A stretch of 64,000 bases of DNA, from positions 62,001-126,000 of the forward strand of contig NZ_KB890765.1 in the NCBI RefSeq assembly GCF_000373265.1, in the 5' to 3' direction. Shown piece after piece: positions 1 through 9,331 of this stretch. The first letter of the stretch is position 1. Each line of letters opens with the position of its first letter. The notes under the pieces are model-generated. The model saw only the letters and a list, made by a program, of their open reading frames with translations. It was not told the DNA's origin and made no database searches. Origin of the DNA: Pontibacter roseus DSM 17521 (lineage in GTDB: Bacteria > Bacteroidota > Bacteroidia > Cytophagales > Hymenobacteraceae). The translations under genes were made by a program, and so were the position numbers.

Positions 1-1039
1 TGAAGAGCGCAACCGTCAAACCCAGCGCAATAGTCAGGAGCATTACCCCAGCCAGGACGCGAATCATGGAAATCAGGAAGGCGAACAAGGGGCCAAGTGC
101 CCGGCCGAGCCAGTTGATGACCTGCGATATCAGACGAAAGGGCAACAATACCACCTTGGCCGCAGTACTCTCTTCCCCGTCATGGTCCTTCATGTTCAGG
201 TTCTCCTTTAGGGTATGCTCAATGCTCGATAGCGTCACAGGGTTGCCCTGCATCTGCATCCGTTCGGTGAGGGTGGCAGCCTCTGGAACCGCAATCCAGA
301 GGATGATGTAAGCAAGTATACCAAAGCCACCTGCGAAAATCAGAGCCAGGAACAGGATGCGAATAACGGCCACATCCACCCCGAAATACTTGGCTATACC
401 ACTGGCCACACCCGCCAGTTTCTTATCAGATGGGTCGCGGAACAGTTTTTTGACTGTGATTTCAGGCAGGCTGTAGTTCACGGGTAGCGCTATCCAGAGG
501 ATGATGTACGCAATCAGGCCGAATGAGCCGGATATGCCCTCTGTCAGAGGCGTACCAATCACCAGGAACACGAACAGGAGACGAATCCAGAGCGGGTCCA
601 CGTTGAGGTAGTTGGCTATACCTGCCGACACACCACTGACTACTTTTCGGGACACATCGCGGTACAGTTTCTTGGGTCTGGCCTCTGTGTAGGTTCCTGC
701 TGCAGCGGCGGCTGCCGGTTCACCTGCAGGTCTTGCGGCGCCTCCTGCAAATGGCCTTTCTTCTTCCATCGGCTCCAGAATCTCGAAATCGGTCACGTCA
801 CCCATTTGGGCAATCAGCGACTGTACGTCTTCCAGCGTGATAACCTGTTTGCCGGGGGAGAGACGCGTAGCGAATATCTCAGCTATACGGGCCTCGATAT
901 CGGCCACAATCTCCTCGTGCCCCTCATAGCTGGAGAAGTAGTTACGAATAGACGTCAGGTACCGACTAAGCTGCTCATAGCCATCTTCTTCTATGTGGAA
1001 GATGATGCCTTGCAAATTGATGTTTATGTTCTTTTTCAT
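1..1039 (-). CDS. PspC domain membrane protein, two PspC domains (3' end outside window)
   Basis: Translating the minus strand from the ATG at 1039 gives an open frame to the window edge, so the C-terminus is missing. Residues about 1-95 are a soluble region opening MKKNININLQGIIF. An Ala/Pro-rich linker follows, then two successive PspC domains of about 60 residues, each with the pattern KKLYRD/KKLFRD, GVxxGIAxY and a hydrophobic helix ending AYIILWIA. A further hydrophobic stretch begins near the edge. PspC proteins are inner-membrane proteins of the phage-shock/envelope-stress type; the exact role here is inferred. The start overlaps the stop of the upstream padR gene by 4 bases (ATGA), so the two are translationally coupled and probably co-repressed by PadR. 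Confidence 0.9.
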   Translation of the reverse strand, partial: MKKNININLQGIIFHIEEDGYEQLSRYLTSIRNYFSSYEGHEEIVADIEARIAEIFATRLSPGKQVITLEDVQSLIAQMGDVTDFEILEPMEEERPFAGGAARPAGEPAAAAAAGTYTEARPKKLYRDVSRKVVSGVSAGIANYLNVDPLWIRLLFVFLVIGTPLTEGISGSFGLIAYIILWIALPVNYSLPEITVKKLFRDPSDKKLAGVASGIAKYFGVDVAVIRILFLALIFAGGFGILAYIILWIAVPEAATLTERMQMQGNPVTLSSIEHTLKENLNMKDHDGEESTAAKVVLLPFRLISQVINWLGRALGPLFAFLISMIRVLAGVMLLTIALGLTVALF

Positions 1040-1380
1040 GATTGCTGAGCTTTCTTGTGTTGCATGATAAATTCAGTGGAGGCTACCAGTTCGGACCAGG
1101 TGTCGCGGAGTTGCTCCAGGAAGCTGCGGCCCGTTTCGGTGAGAGTGTAATACTTGCGCGGTGGACCAGAGGTAGATTCTACCCAACTATAGTCGAGAAG
1201 CCCCGCGTTCTTGAGGCGAGTAAGCAGGGGGTACAGGGTACCCTCCACCACTATCATCTTGGCAGCTGTTAGCTCCTCCAACATATCGGATGCATATACC
1301 TCACCACGAGCGATAATCTCCAGGATGCAGAATTCCAGAATTCCCTTCCGCATCTGCACTTGTGTGTTTTCTACTTTCAT
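1036..1380 (-). CDS. PadR-family transcriptional regulator
   Basis: 114-residue winged-helix regulator starting MKVENTQVQMRKG. The frame stays open 18 codons upstream, but the ATG at 1380 fits PadR N-termini and lies just downstream of a good promoter. The family motif is plain: LEFCILEIIARGEVYASDML, then EGTLYPLLTRLKNAGLL (recognition helix and wing) and a basic Y-Y-LTETG segment. PadR proteins are small dimeric repressors, usually autoregulated and paired with a membrane or efflux gene. Here the partner is the overlapping PspC gene. Direct repeats across the promoter upstream are the likely operator. The ligand is unknown. Confidence 0.92.
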   Translation of the reverse strand: MKVENTQVQMRKGILEFCILEIIARGEVYASDMLEELTAAKMIVVEGTLYPLLTRLKNAGLLDYSWVESTSGPPRKYYTLTETGRSFLEQLRDTWSELVASTEFIMQHKKAQQS

Positions 1381-1403
1381 GATGATTCCGTTAAATGTTG
1401 AAG

Positions 1404-1448
1404 CAAATATAATATAAGGTACTATGTAAAACAAGGTACTGTGTAAAA
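1404..1448 (-). promoter_or_regulatory. padR-pspC promoter with direct-repeat operator
   Basis: Reading the minus strand, TTG (1432-1434) is followed after exactly 20 bases by TATATTTG (1404-1411), a full match to the Bacteroidota -33/-7 promoter. Two 16-base direct repeats differing at one position, AAGGTACTATGTAAAA (1416-1431) and AAGGTACTGTGTAAAA (1433-1448), cover the spacer and the -33 element. This placement suits a repressor site, and the adjacent PadR protein is the obvious candidate to bind it. The promoter match is seen directly; the binding is inference. Confidence 0.72.
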
Positions 1449-1656
1449 ATAATTACGATTCTTTTTAGAAAGGGTTTAACCCACAATATTTTGTGGATGT
1501 AATTCATTATTTTTGATGGGAAAATTTAGAGCTGAGACATTTAACTAAATCGCTCTGAGGCGTGTTAAGGGGCAAAATACACTGCCTGAGGCGCTTTAAA
1601 AAAATGTGCAACGGGAGTAGTTGAAAGAAGGGAATCCAAGGAAAATTTTAGTGCCT

Positions 1657-2751
1657 ATGAGCAAATTTACGCTACCATGCCTTATTGCTATGCTGCTCCT
1701 ATGCGGTGGCCTCGCCACGGCGCAGGTGTCCACACCCAAGTATAGCAATGAGTTCCTGAACATCGGTGTTGGTGCCCGGGCCCTGGGTATGGGCAATGTT
1801 CAGGTGGCCGTTGCCAACGACGCCACGGCCGGCTTCTGGAACCCAGCAGGTCTGCTGCGCCTCCCCAACAGGTATAACATCGCGCTGATGCACTCGGAAC
1901 TGTTCGCCGGCGTCGCCAAAAACGACTACGGTAGCTTTGCTATGCCAATAGACTCCAGCAGCGCCTTGGCGGTGTCTGTTATTCGGTTGGGCGTGGACGA
2001 CATCGTGGACACGCGCCGCCTGCAGAACGAGTATGGCTACATCCAGTACGACAGCATCCGCTTCTTCTCCGTAGCGGACTACGCCATGCTGCTTTCCTAT
2101 GCCCGCAAGAGCAACCTGATAGAGGGGCTGCAACTAGGGGTGAACGCCAAGATAATCTACCGCAATGTGGGGGAGTTTGCCAACGCCTGGGGGTTTGGCT
2201 TTGATGCGGGTGCTCAGTTAAGACGCGACACCTGGCACTTCGGACTCATGGCCAAAGACATTACCACCACCTTCACGGCCTGGACCCACAACGTGGAGGC
2301 GCTGGAGGAGACATACCAACAGACCGGAAACGACCTGCCTGAGAACACGGCTGAGTTGACGCTCCCACGCCTGGTGCTGGGTGTGGGCAAGAGCTTCACC
2401 TTCACGGACAAGATATCAGGCCTGCTGGCGACAGACCTCGACGTGACTTTTGACGGAAAGCGCAATGTGCTTCTCAAGTCAGGCTTCGCCTCTCTTGACC
2501 CGCACATAGGTATGGAATTGGCCTATGCCCAAACCGTGTTCGTGCGGGGAGGCATCAACAACTACCAGCAGTATAAGACATTCGAGGGAGGCACCTCCTC
2601 TAAGGTACAGCCCAACTTTGGTGTGGGCTTCCATAACAACGGACTGAACATCGATTTGGCGATGTCGCGCGTGAACGGACGAGACAGCAACATGGCGAAT
2701 GGCGGTGGTCTGTACTCTGTTATCATTTCTCTAGGTTATTCCTTCAATTAA
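1657..2751 (+). CDS. PorV/PorQ-family outer-membrane beta-barrel protein
   Basis: 364 residues from the ATG at 1657; an in-frame TTG at 1621 is less likely because the signal peptide starts at MSKFTLPC and ends ...GLATAQ. The mature start, FLNIGVGARALGMGNVQVAV, with ATAGFWNPAGL shortly after, is the FadL-like signature of the PorV/PorQ family. The rest is alternating beta-barrel sequence ending in aromatic LGYSFN. In the T9SS, PorV shuttles cargo to the attachment complex and PorQ works with PorZ. The next gene, 27 bases downstream, is a C25 peptidase-like PorU2, so this is probably its partner. I cannot tell PorV from PorQ or a paralog by eye. Confidence 0.85.
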   Translation: MSKFTLPCLIAMLLLCGGLATAQVSTPKYSNEFLNIGVGARALGMGNVQVAVANDATAGFWNPAGLLRLPNRYNIALMHSELFAGVAKNDYGSFAMPIDSSSALAVSVIRLGVDDIVDTRRLQNEYGYIQYDSIRFFSVADYAMLLSYARKSNLIEGLQLGVNAKIIYRNVGEFANAWGFGFDAGAQLRRDTWHFGLMAKDITTTFTAWTHNVEALEETYQQTGNDLPENTAELTLPRLVLGVGKSFTFTDKISGLLATDLDVTFDGKRNVLLKSGFASLDPHIGMELAYAQTVFVRGGINNYQQYKTFEGGTSSKVQPNFGVGFHNNGLNIDLAMSRVNGRDSNMANGGGLYSVIISLGYSFN

Positions 2752-2778
2752 CAACACACGGTTTTAGTATCGTAGCCG

Positions 2779-5700
2779 ATGAACATTTACAAGCTATACA
2801 GACATTGCCTGTTCACACTCATTCTAGTGGCAGGAGCCTTTGCAGCTGCTTCTGCACAATCACCCACACCCTATGGCAATGAATGGATTGATTACTCCAA
2901 AACCTACTATAAACTGAAGGTGGTCAATACCGGCCTGCACCGTCTGAGCCATGGCTACCTGGATAGTCTGGGCTTGGCAGGCGTGAACCCGCAGCACTTC
3001 CAACTGTTCAGAAGAGGCCAGGAAGTCGCTATCCACGTGGCTGGCGAGGCAGACGGCAGGCTGGACCGACAAGACTTTATAGAGTTCTACGGAGAGCGCA
3101 ACGACGGCCGTCTGGACCAGGACCTCTACAAGAACCCCGCCCACCAACCACACCAACTCTACAGTCTCTATACTGACACAGCAGCGTACTTCCTAACTGT
3201 GAACTCAGCGGGAGGCAAGCGCATGCGGGAGGTGAATCCTGCTATTGATGGACGGACGCCGGAGCCTTACCATTTGCAGAAGGTGGTGAGCTATTATGTA
3301 GATAGATACTATAATGGCAAAGTGCATGGGGACGCGCTTCTATCTTGGATGGATGAGGGGGAAGGGTATAGCTCAACTGCCTCCCGTGTAGCAAAGAATT
3401 ATGACGTAAACGCGGTTGTAAACTTAGCATCAAGTGGACCAAAACCAATTTTAGAGTATGCCGTGGGTGGCGTAAATTCAAATTCACATGGATTTGCTGT
3501 GAATTTAGTTCCTCCGGCAGGTGGTGTAAAACTCCTGTCACGCTTCCAAATCGAAAAAGATGGCTTTGCAAAAGGTAAATCTACTTTAGAGTTTTCAGAT
3601 ATCTCTTCGCAAGGTAAAGTCACGATACAGACAGTGCCTGATGCCACCCCTTCGAACGATGTTACTTTTTCATATGGCAAACTTACATTTCCTCAGATAA
3701 CCAGTTTTACTGGTAGTTCAATGTTTTTCCATACAGATTCAACTCGGGCCTCAAATCCCTATTTTGAGTTTACCGGAGCTTCTGAATCTGTTGTATCATA
3801 TGATGTAACGGACTCAAATAATCCTGTAAGGATTGCCGGGCGGTTAAATGGCCAGAACAAAGGTTTCGTCATACCGACCGAGTTTAAGTCACATAAGGTA
3901 CTATTAGCAAGTACGGTTAATGCTTTCAAGCCTAGGGGGAGGGTTGATGTAGTGAAGTTCAGGAGTATTGCAGCTGAAGAATCAAATTACATCATCATTA
4001 CCAACAGGAGATTGATGAAGGTAGCCGCAGGGGCACAAAATTCAGCACCGGTTGAGTATGCAGCATATAGAGCATCAGCAGTGGGTGGCGGTTATGATAC
4101 ACTGTTACTTCACGTGGACCAAGTAGTAAATCAATTCCATTATGGAGAATTTTCCTCCAATGCCATTCGTAAGTTTATGGAATTTATGTTGACCTCTGAG
4201 CGCCCCAAGCACCTGTTCCTGATTGGCAAGGGCATGAAGTACGCCGCGCCTTCGGATTTTAGGAGTGTTGATAACAGTAGTAGTAGGAACAGTTTGTATC
4301 ATGTAGGTAATAGATATCACAAGGCATATGAAATAGACTTAGTGCCAACGGGTATGATGCCTTCCTCTGATATTTTCTTTACGGCAGACTTTCGAAATCA
4401 TAAATATGAACCACGGGTGCCAACAGGCCGTTTACCTGTAACAGATGCAGAACAGATTCTTGCATACTTGAACAAAGTAAAAGAATACGATGCAGTTCCT
4501 GAAGGACTAGCATGGAGAAAGAATATTCTACAGCTTGGAGGAGGAAGTAACGTGAACCAAATGAATAAATTCGCGAATTGGCTTACGATTTACAAAAACA
4601 TAGCTGAGGGCCCTTTTCTAGGTGCTAATGTTTTGGAGAAATACCGAAAAAGTGTGAGTGAGACTGTAACTACTATAAACGTTTCGGAGGAGGTAAATGA
4701 AGGTCTTTCTTTAATGACGTTCTTTGGTCATAGTTCTGCCACAACATCAGACCTTGATGTTGGTTTTGCATCCATCAATATCAATGGTTACCGTAACAAA
4801 GGAAAATATCCAGTTATCCTGATGAATGGTTGTGCTACGGGTGATGCCTTCATATACAATTACAAATCATTTGGTGAAGACTGGTTGCTTACCCCCGATA
4901 GAGGAGCAATATCTTTTATAGCACATTCTCATACAGGCGGGGATAATCCTTTGAACGACTACTCTAGGAATTACTATCAGACTGCGTTCAGTGATGCGAA
5001 TTTCTATGGACGAACAATAGGTGAAATACAGAAGGAGGCAGTTAGGCGTCTTAATACTACACACTCATCCGATGGATACTATGTCGCAACAATGACACAA
5101 ATGGTGCTGCAGGGTGATCCGGCTGTCAAGCCCTATGCACCAAGCAAGCCTGATTATACATTTGATAACAATTTATTCGTAATTACAGATAGTAATGGTG
5201 AAGTAGCCACTTCTGAATCTGAAAATCTACTGCTTCAGGTTAACATAAATAATTTCGGCAAGGCTATTCCGGACTCAGTAGATGCTAAAATCAAACGCAC
5301 TTTAGCAGGCAACGCTATTGTTGAATCAGGTACAATTAGAGTGAAGCCTATACTTAAAAAGGACCAGCTTCAGCTTATTCTGCCCAACTTAGGAACAGCA
5401 GCAGCAGGGATGAACAGTTTCGAAATTGAGTTAGACAATACGTACAGAGTAAATGAATTAAAAGAGGACAATAATCTTTTGCGGATTCAACACTTCCTGC
5501 CAAGTTCTGGTATTTCAGCATTAGCTCCAATGGAGTACTCTATTGTTAAGAATTCTAGAGTCAGTTTGGTTGTTCAATCCACACAGTTAGGAGCAGAGCC
5601 TAAGGGAGTATATTTTGAAATGGATACAACTCACGGCTTTAATTCTGCTCTTAAACGTTCATATAATGCTGGAACTGGAGTAGTACGGGCGTGGGATGTT

Positions 5701-7830
5701 GAGTTGCCATTACTGCAGCCTGGTATAGATAGTACAGTATTTTACTGGAGGGCCAGGTTTGATAGCTTTGCTCCTGGTGAGGATACAGTATGGGTGCAAA
5801 GCTCATTTAGATATATCAGTAACAGCATAGGAGGCTGGTCACAAAGCCACACGGGCCAGTTCGGTAAAGCCAAGCTAGAAGGTATAAACTATGAAGAGAA
5901 ATACGGCACAAAATGGAATTTCAACCCATTGTACGCCAATATAGAACTTCGTACAGTAGGTGGAGATGTACGATATAGCCAGCCTCCTTATGGAATCTTT
6001 TTAAACGGTCACACCGAAACCAACAACGCCTGTGGAAACTTCGAAGGGTCTTCTGCCCCACGCATGTATTTTGTTGTACTAGACAACGTAGAACTAAGTA
6101 GAAAAAACGTCCCAGGTATGGCAGGATGTTCTTGGATGCCTTTCCTATACCAGTTTGGTGACTTGAATAATCCAACTGTGAGGTCTAACTTGCAGAAATT
6201 TTTGGCGGCAGTGCCTGAGGGCTACTATGTATTCGGCATCAGCATTAATAAAGTGCCATTTGAATTATTTACACCAGAATTGAAAGCGGCATTTAAGAGC
6301 ATTGGCTCTGGAATCATAGATGAGTTGAAGACTGGTTATCCCTATGCTATAATAGGACAGAAAGGAGCAGCACCGGGCACGGCAAAGGAAGCCACTGCTA
6401 AGGTTGAAGGAGACATTGCTGCCACTTCCCAAGAAGTCACATTGACGACTGTTTTGCAAACGCGTGAGAAGGAAGGCACCGTGACCTCCACTATCATAGG
6501 ACCTGCCCTAAGCTGGGGAAGCCTGCACCACAACATTGAGCGATACGGAGCAGGTAACGATAGCTACAAGCTCAGCCTTTATGGAGTGAATGCCGCTGGG
6601 CAAAGGAACCTGTTGGCTGAGGACATCAAAGAGAAAGTATACAACCTAGCCAACATAAAGGCAGAGGAATATCCGAGTCTGCAGCTGATGGCCACCTTGA
6701 CTGATACGGAAGCCAGAACGGCTCCTCAACTGAAACAGTGGATGGTGTACTACGAAGCAGCCCCAGAGGGAGTCATACGGCCGGATTTGGTGGAAGTGAG
6801 CGATGACATTGTGACGGAGCAGGCCAGTAGGGGCATGATAAATATGCCGATGGCCTTCCAGAACATCACCCCGTATGCGTTCCGGGATTCGTTGACAGTG
6901 GAGGTGACGGTGACTGGTGAAGGTATAGAACCTATGGTGTCACGGTTTAAAATCGGAGCGCTGGAGGGTAACAAGACTACTAACTTCAGCTTTAGCATGC
7001 CGACATCTGCTTTGGATGGCAGCTACAAACTGAGCATGTACGTGAATCCGCGCCTGCAGCCGGAGCAGCAGTATCAGAACAACATCTATGAGGTGAATTT
7101 CGCTGTGAAGTCCAAACTGCACCCTATCATGGACGTCGCCTTTGACGGGGTGCATATCATGGATGGGGAGTTGGTTTCACCAAGTCCTCTTATCAGTATC
7201 ATGCTGAAGGATGAGAATAAACACGCCTTCCTGCAGAATGCCGATGCTATGGAAGTTTATTTGACAGATGGCCGGGGTAATACTTTGGATGTGAAACAAT
7301 CTGCCAAACCAAATGAAATGCGCGTGTATCCGGCGGATGAGAAGAATGACTTCCGGTTTGAGTACAAGCCGGAGCGTTTGGAGAATGGCAGGTATACTCT
7401 GGAGGTGAAAGGCAAGGATGTGACGGGTAAGGATTCCGGGGTATCTCCATACCGCATCAGCTTTGAAGTGGAGAATGAGTCAAAAATCACGAACTTCTAC
7501 CCATACCCAAACCCGTTCTCTTCCAAGACGCAGTTCATCTTCACGTTGACAGGCGCTGTCATACCACAGGACTTTAAAATACAGATAATGACCGTAACTG
7601 GGAAGGTGGTGAAGGAGATAATGCGGGAGGAGATTGGACCAATACGCATCGGCAACAACAAGACTGAATATGCATGGGACGGTACAGATACGTTCGGAGA
7701 CAAACTTGCCAATGGCGTATACCTGTACCGGGTGGTGATGCCGCAGGGCACTGAAGAAATGAAGCACAACTGGAAGAAAGGCGACAAGGCCTTCGTGAAC
7801 GGATATGGCAAAGTATACATTCTACGCTAA
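2779..7830 (+). CDS. porU2: C25-family protein, type IX secretion sortase PorU2-like
   Basis: 1683 residues with a signal peptide (to ...AAASAQ). The N-terminal region has the gingipain-like beta domain seen in PorU proteins, with GLHRLSHGYLDSLG. The C25 domain carries the expected catalytic pair: His651 in TFFGHSS and Cys685 in MNGCATGD. Several beta-sandwich regions follow, and the C-terminus is FlgD-like (YPYPNPFSS, then AWDGTDTFGDKLANGVYLYRVV). PorU is the surface sortase that cleaves T9SS signal domains; at this length the protein fits the PorU2 group, whose precise substrate set is less certain. It follows a PorV/PorQ-family gene and ends at a strong terminator. The middle (about 3270-5820) is markedly more AT-rich than the flanks. 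Confidence 0.82.
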   Translation: MNIYKLYRHCLFTLILVAGAFAAASAQSPTPYGNEWIDYSKTYYKLKVVNTGLHRLSHGYLDSLGLAGVNPQHFQLFRRGQEVAIHVAGEADGRLDRQDFIEFYGERNDGRLDQDLYKNPAHQPHQLYSLYTDTAAYFLTVNSAGGKRMREVNPAIDGRTPEPYHLQKVVSYYVDRYYNGKVHGDALLSWMDEGEGYSSTASRVAKNYDVNAVVNLASSGPKPILEYAVGGVNSNSHGFAVNLVPPAGGVKLLSRFQIEKDGFAKGKSTLEFSDISSQGKVTIQTVPDATPSNDVTFSYGKLTFPQITSFTGSSMFFHTDSTRASNPYFEFTGASESVVSYDVTDSNNPVRIAGRLNGQNKGFVIPTEFKSHKVLLASTVNAFKPRGRVDVVKFRSIAAEESNYIIITNRRLMKVAAGAQNSAPVEYAAYRASAVGGGYDTLLLHVDQVVNQFHYGEFSSNAIRKFMEFMLTSERPKHLFLIGKGMKYAAPSDFRSVDNSSSRNSLYHVGNRYHKAYEIDLVPTGMMPSSDIFFTADFRNHKYEPRVPTGRLPVTDAEQILAYLNKVKEYDAVPEGLAWRKNILQLGGGSNVNQMNKFANWLTIYKNIAEGPFLGANVLEKYRKSVSETVTTINVSEEVNEGLSLMTFFGHSSATTSDLDVGFASININGYRNKGKYPVILMNGCATGDAFIYNYKSFGEDWLLTPDRGAISFIAHSHTGGDNPLNDYSRNYYQTAFSDANFYGRTIGEIQKEAVRRLNTTHSSDGYYVATMTQMVLQGDPAVKPYAPSKPDYTFDNNLFVITDSNGEVATSESENLLLQVNINNFGKAIPDSVDAKIKRTLAGNAIVESGTIRVKPILKKDQLQLILPNLGTAAAGMNSFEIELDNTYRVNELKEDNNLLRIQHFLPSSGISALAPMEYSIVKNSRVSLVVQSTQLGAEPKGVYFEMDTTHGFNSALKRSYNAGTGVVRAWDVELPLLQPGIDSTVFYWRARFDSFAPGEDTVWVQSSFRYISNSIGGWSQSHTGQFGKAKLEGINYEEKYGTKWNFNPLYANIELRTVGGDVRYSQPPYGIFLNGHTETNNACGNFEGSSAPRMYFVVLDNVELSRKNVPGMAGCSWMPFLYQFGDLNNPTVRSNLQKFLAAVPEGYYVFGISINKVPFELFTPELKAAFKSIGSGIIDELKTGYPYAIIGQKGAAPGTAKEATAKVEGDIAATSQEVTLTTVLQTREKEGTVTSTIIGPALSWGSLHHNIERYGAGNDSYKLSLYGVNAAGQRNLLAEDIKEKVYNLANIKAEEYPSLQLMATLTDTEARTAPQLKQWMVYYEAAPEGVIRPDLVEVSDDIVTEQASRGMINMPMAFQNITPYAFRDSLTVEVTVTGEGIEPMVSRFKIGALEGNKTTNFSFSMPTSALDGSYKLSMYVNPRLQPEQQYQNNIYEVNFAVKSKLHPIMDVAFDGVHIMDGELVSPSPLISIMLKDENKHAFLQNADAMEVYLTDGRGNTLDVKQSAKPNEMRVYPADEKNDFRFEYKPERLENGRYTLEVKGKDVTGKDSGVSPYRISFEVENESKITNFYPYPNPFSSKTQFIFTLTGAVIPQDFKIQIMTVTGKVVKEIMREEIGPIRIGNNKTEYAWDGTDTFGDKLANGVYLYRVVMPQGTEEMKHNWKKGDKAFVNGYGKVYILR

Positions 7831-7850
7831 GGTAGAGGTATAGCAAACCC

Positions 7851-7888
7851 AACAAAAAAGGAGCACTGACCAGTGCTCCTTTTTTGTT
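7851..7888. terminator. Bidirectional rho-independent terminator
   Basis: A perfect 18-bp stem with a 2-base loop, core GGAGCACTGACCAGTGCTCC, flanked by A6 on the left and T6 on the right, so it works in both directions. It separates the convergent porU2-like gene (+) and folA (-). Confidence 0.93.
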
Positions 7889-7903
7889 GGTGAAAGTATG
7901 GTA

Positions 7904-8392
7904 TTATTTTCTCCTCAGTTCCCGGAAGGTATAAGGGTACGGGTTCTTCTCGTCTGGTTCGTGCTGCTCGGCATTTACTTCCTGCCACTCAGCCATGTCC
8001 AGCTCCGGGAAAAAAGTGTCGCCCTCAAAGGTATGGTGCACCTCAGTCAGGAAGATGGTGTCCACCTCGGGCAATACCTGCTTGTAAATCTCGGCGCCGC
8101 CTACTATGCTCACTTGTTCCTTGTCAAGTTCCCTGCCCTTCTGAAGCGCCTCCTGCACAGAATGAACCACGAGGCAGCCTTCCGCCTCAAATCCCTCCTG
8201 GCGGGTGACGATGATGGTGGTCCGGCCGGGAAGCGGCTTGCCTATGGATTCGAAGGTCTTACGCCCCATCACCATGGGGTGGCTCATTGTTTTTTGCTTG
8301 AAGTGGCGCAAATCGGCCGGAAGGTGCCAGATGAGTTGGTTATTCCTGCCAATCACATTGTTCTCGGCTACGGCTACTACAATGGCAATCAT
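7904..8392 (-). CDS. folA: Dihydrofolate reductase
   Basis: 162 residues, normal length for bacterial DHFR. It reduces dihydrofolate to tetrahydrofolate with NADPH. Motifs are clear: VVAVAENNVIGRNNQLIWHLPADL, with Trp22 and catalytic acid Asp27, the cofactor motif MGRKTFESIG (42-51), RTTIIVTR and IVGGAEIY. The start overlaps the stop of fmt by 4 bases (ATGA). It is the last gene of namZ-fmt-folA, just before the terminator. Coupling with fmt makes sense because the formyltransferase uses 10-formyl-tetrahydrofolate. Confidence 0.97.
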   Translation of the reverse strand: MIAIVVAVAENNVIGRNNQLIWHLPADLRHFKQKTMSHPMVMGRKTFESIGKPLPGRTTIIVTRQEGFEAEGCLVVHSVQEALQKGRELDKEQVSIVGGAEIYKQVLPEVDTIFLTEVHHTFEGDTFFPELDMAEWQEVNAEQHEPDEKNPYPYTFRELRRK

Positions 8393-9327
8393 GCGTTTTC
8401 TGTTTTAAAAGTATAGCCCCGCAACAAATCCTGTATCGGCATGCGCTTCTTGCCTTCCATCTGTAGGTCTAGGACAGAGATGACACCGGCAGCGGTCTGT
8501 ACGTGCAAGTAGGTTTTGTTGTCCGTTTTGATTTGGCCGGGCTGTAAGGTATAGGCGGTGCTTTCCAAGATTTCGGTTTTGAAAAGCTTGAACGTCTTCT
8601 CGTCGAAACGCGTCCAGGCGGCGGGGTAAGGGGAGAGGCCGCGGATGAAGTCGCGCACCTTTCGGGCGGGCTGGTTCCAGTCTATCTCGCAGGTCTCTTT
8701 GAAAATCTTGGGGGCGTGCTTCGTCTCGGCTGAAATCTGCTGTGGCTGTGGTTGCACCTCGCCTCGCTCAATGGCCTGCACTGTGCGCACAGCCAATTCA
8801 GCTCCTAGGTGCTTCAGTTTTTCATACATGCTGCCAAAGTCATCCTCCTCCAGAATTGGAACGCGTTCCTGGAAAATCAAGTCTCCCGTGTCAATCTCAT
8901 GCTTGAGGAAGAAGGAGGTGACGCCGGTTTCTTTCTCACCGTTGATGATGGCCCAGTTGATTGGCGCCGCTCCACGGTACTGGGGAAGCAGCGAAGCATG
9001 TATGTTGAAAGAACCCAATTCCGGCATGGCCCACACCACCTCCGGTAACATCCGGAAAGCCACGATGATTTGAAGATTGGCCTGGTAGCTGCGCAGCTCC
9101 TCCAGAAATGCCTCTGATTTCAGGTTGGTGGGCTGCAGTACCGGTATACCTTGCGACACGGCATACTCCTTCACCGGCGACTGCTGTAGCTTCTGCCCGC
9201 GCCCGGCCGGTTTATCGGGAGCGGTAACCACGGCTACTACTTTGTATTGGTGTTCAACGAGTGCCTGCAGCGTAGGTACCGCAAAGTCAGGCGTCCCCAT
9301 GAACACGATTCTGAGGTCTTGCTCCAT
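8389..9327 (-). CDS. fmt: Methionyl-tRNA formyltransferase
   Basis: 312 residues from ATG at 9327 (MEQDLRIVFMGTPDFAVP). A TTG at 9339 could add four residues but would overlap the upstream stop, so I prefer the ATG. The catalytic triad is visible: Asn108 and His110 in FNIHASLLPQYRGAAPINWA, and Asp146 in HEIDTGDLI. The C-terminal OB-like domain starts near residue 205. It formylates initiator Met-tRNA using 10-formyl-tetrahydrofolate. It sits 4 bases after namZ and overlaps folA. Confidence 0.97.
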   Translation of the reverse strand: MEQDLRIVFMGTPDFAVPTLQALVEHQYKVVAVVTAPDKPAGRGQKLQQSPVKEYAVSQGIPVLQPTNLKSEAFLEELRSYQANLQIIVAFRMLPEVVWAMPELGSFNIHASLLPQYRGAAPINWAIINGEKETGVTSFFLKHEIDTGDLIFQERVPILEEDDFGSMYEKLKHLGAELAVRTVQAIERGEVQPQPQQISAETKHAPKIFKETCEIDWNQPARKVRDFIRGLSPYPAAWTRFDEKTFKLFKTEILESTAYTLQPGQIKTDNKTYLHVQTAAGVISVLDLQMEGKKRMPIQDLLRGYTFKTENA

Positions 9328-9331
9328 GGTT

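Noticed and set aside
1481-1496. CCACAA-TATT-TTGTGG inverted repeat
   Set aside because: Short and isolated; too weak to call an operator, and no copy elsewhere.
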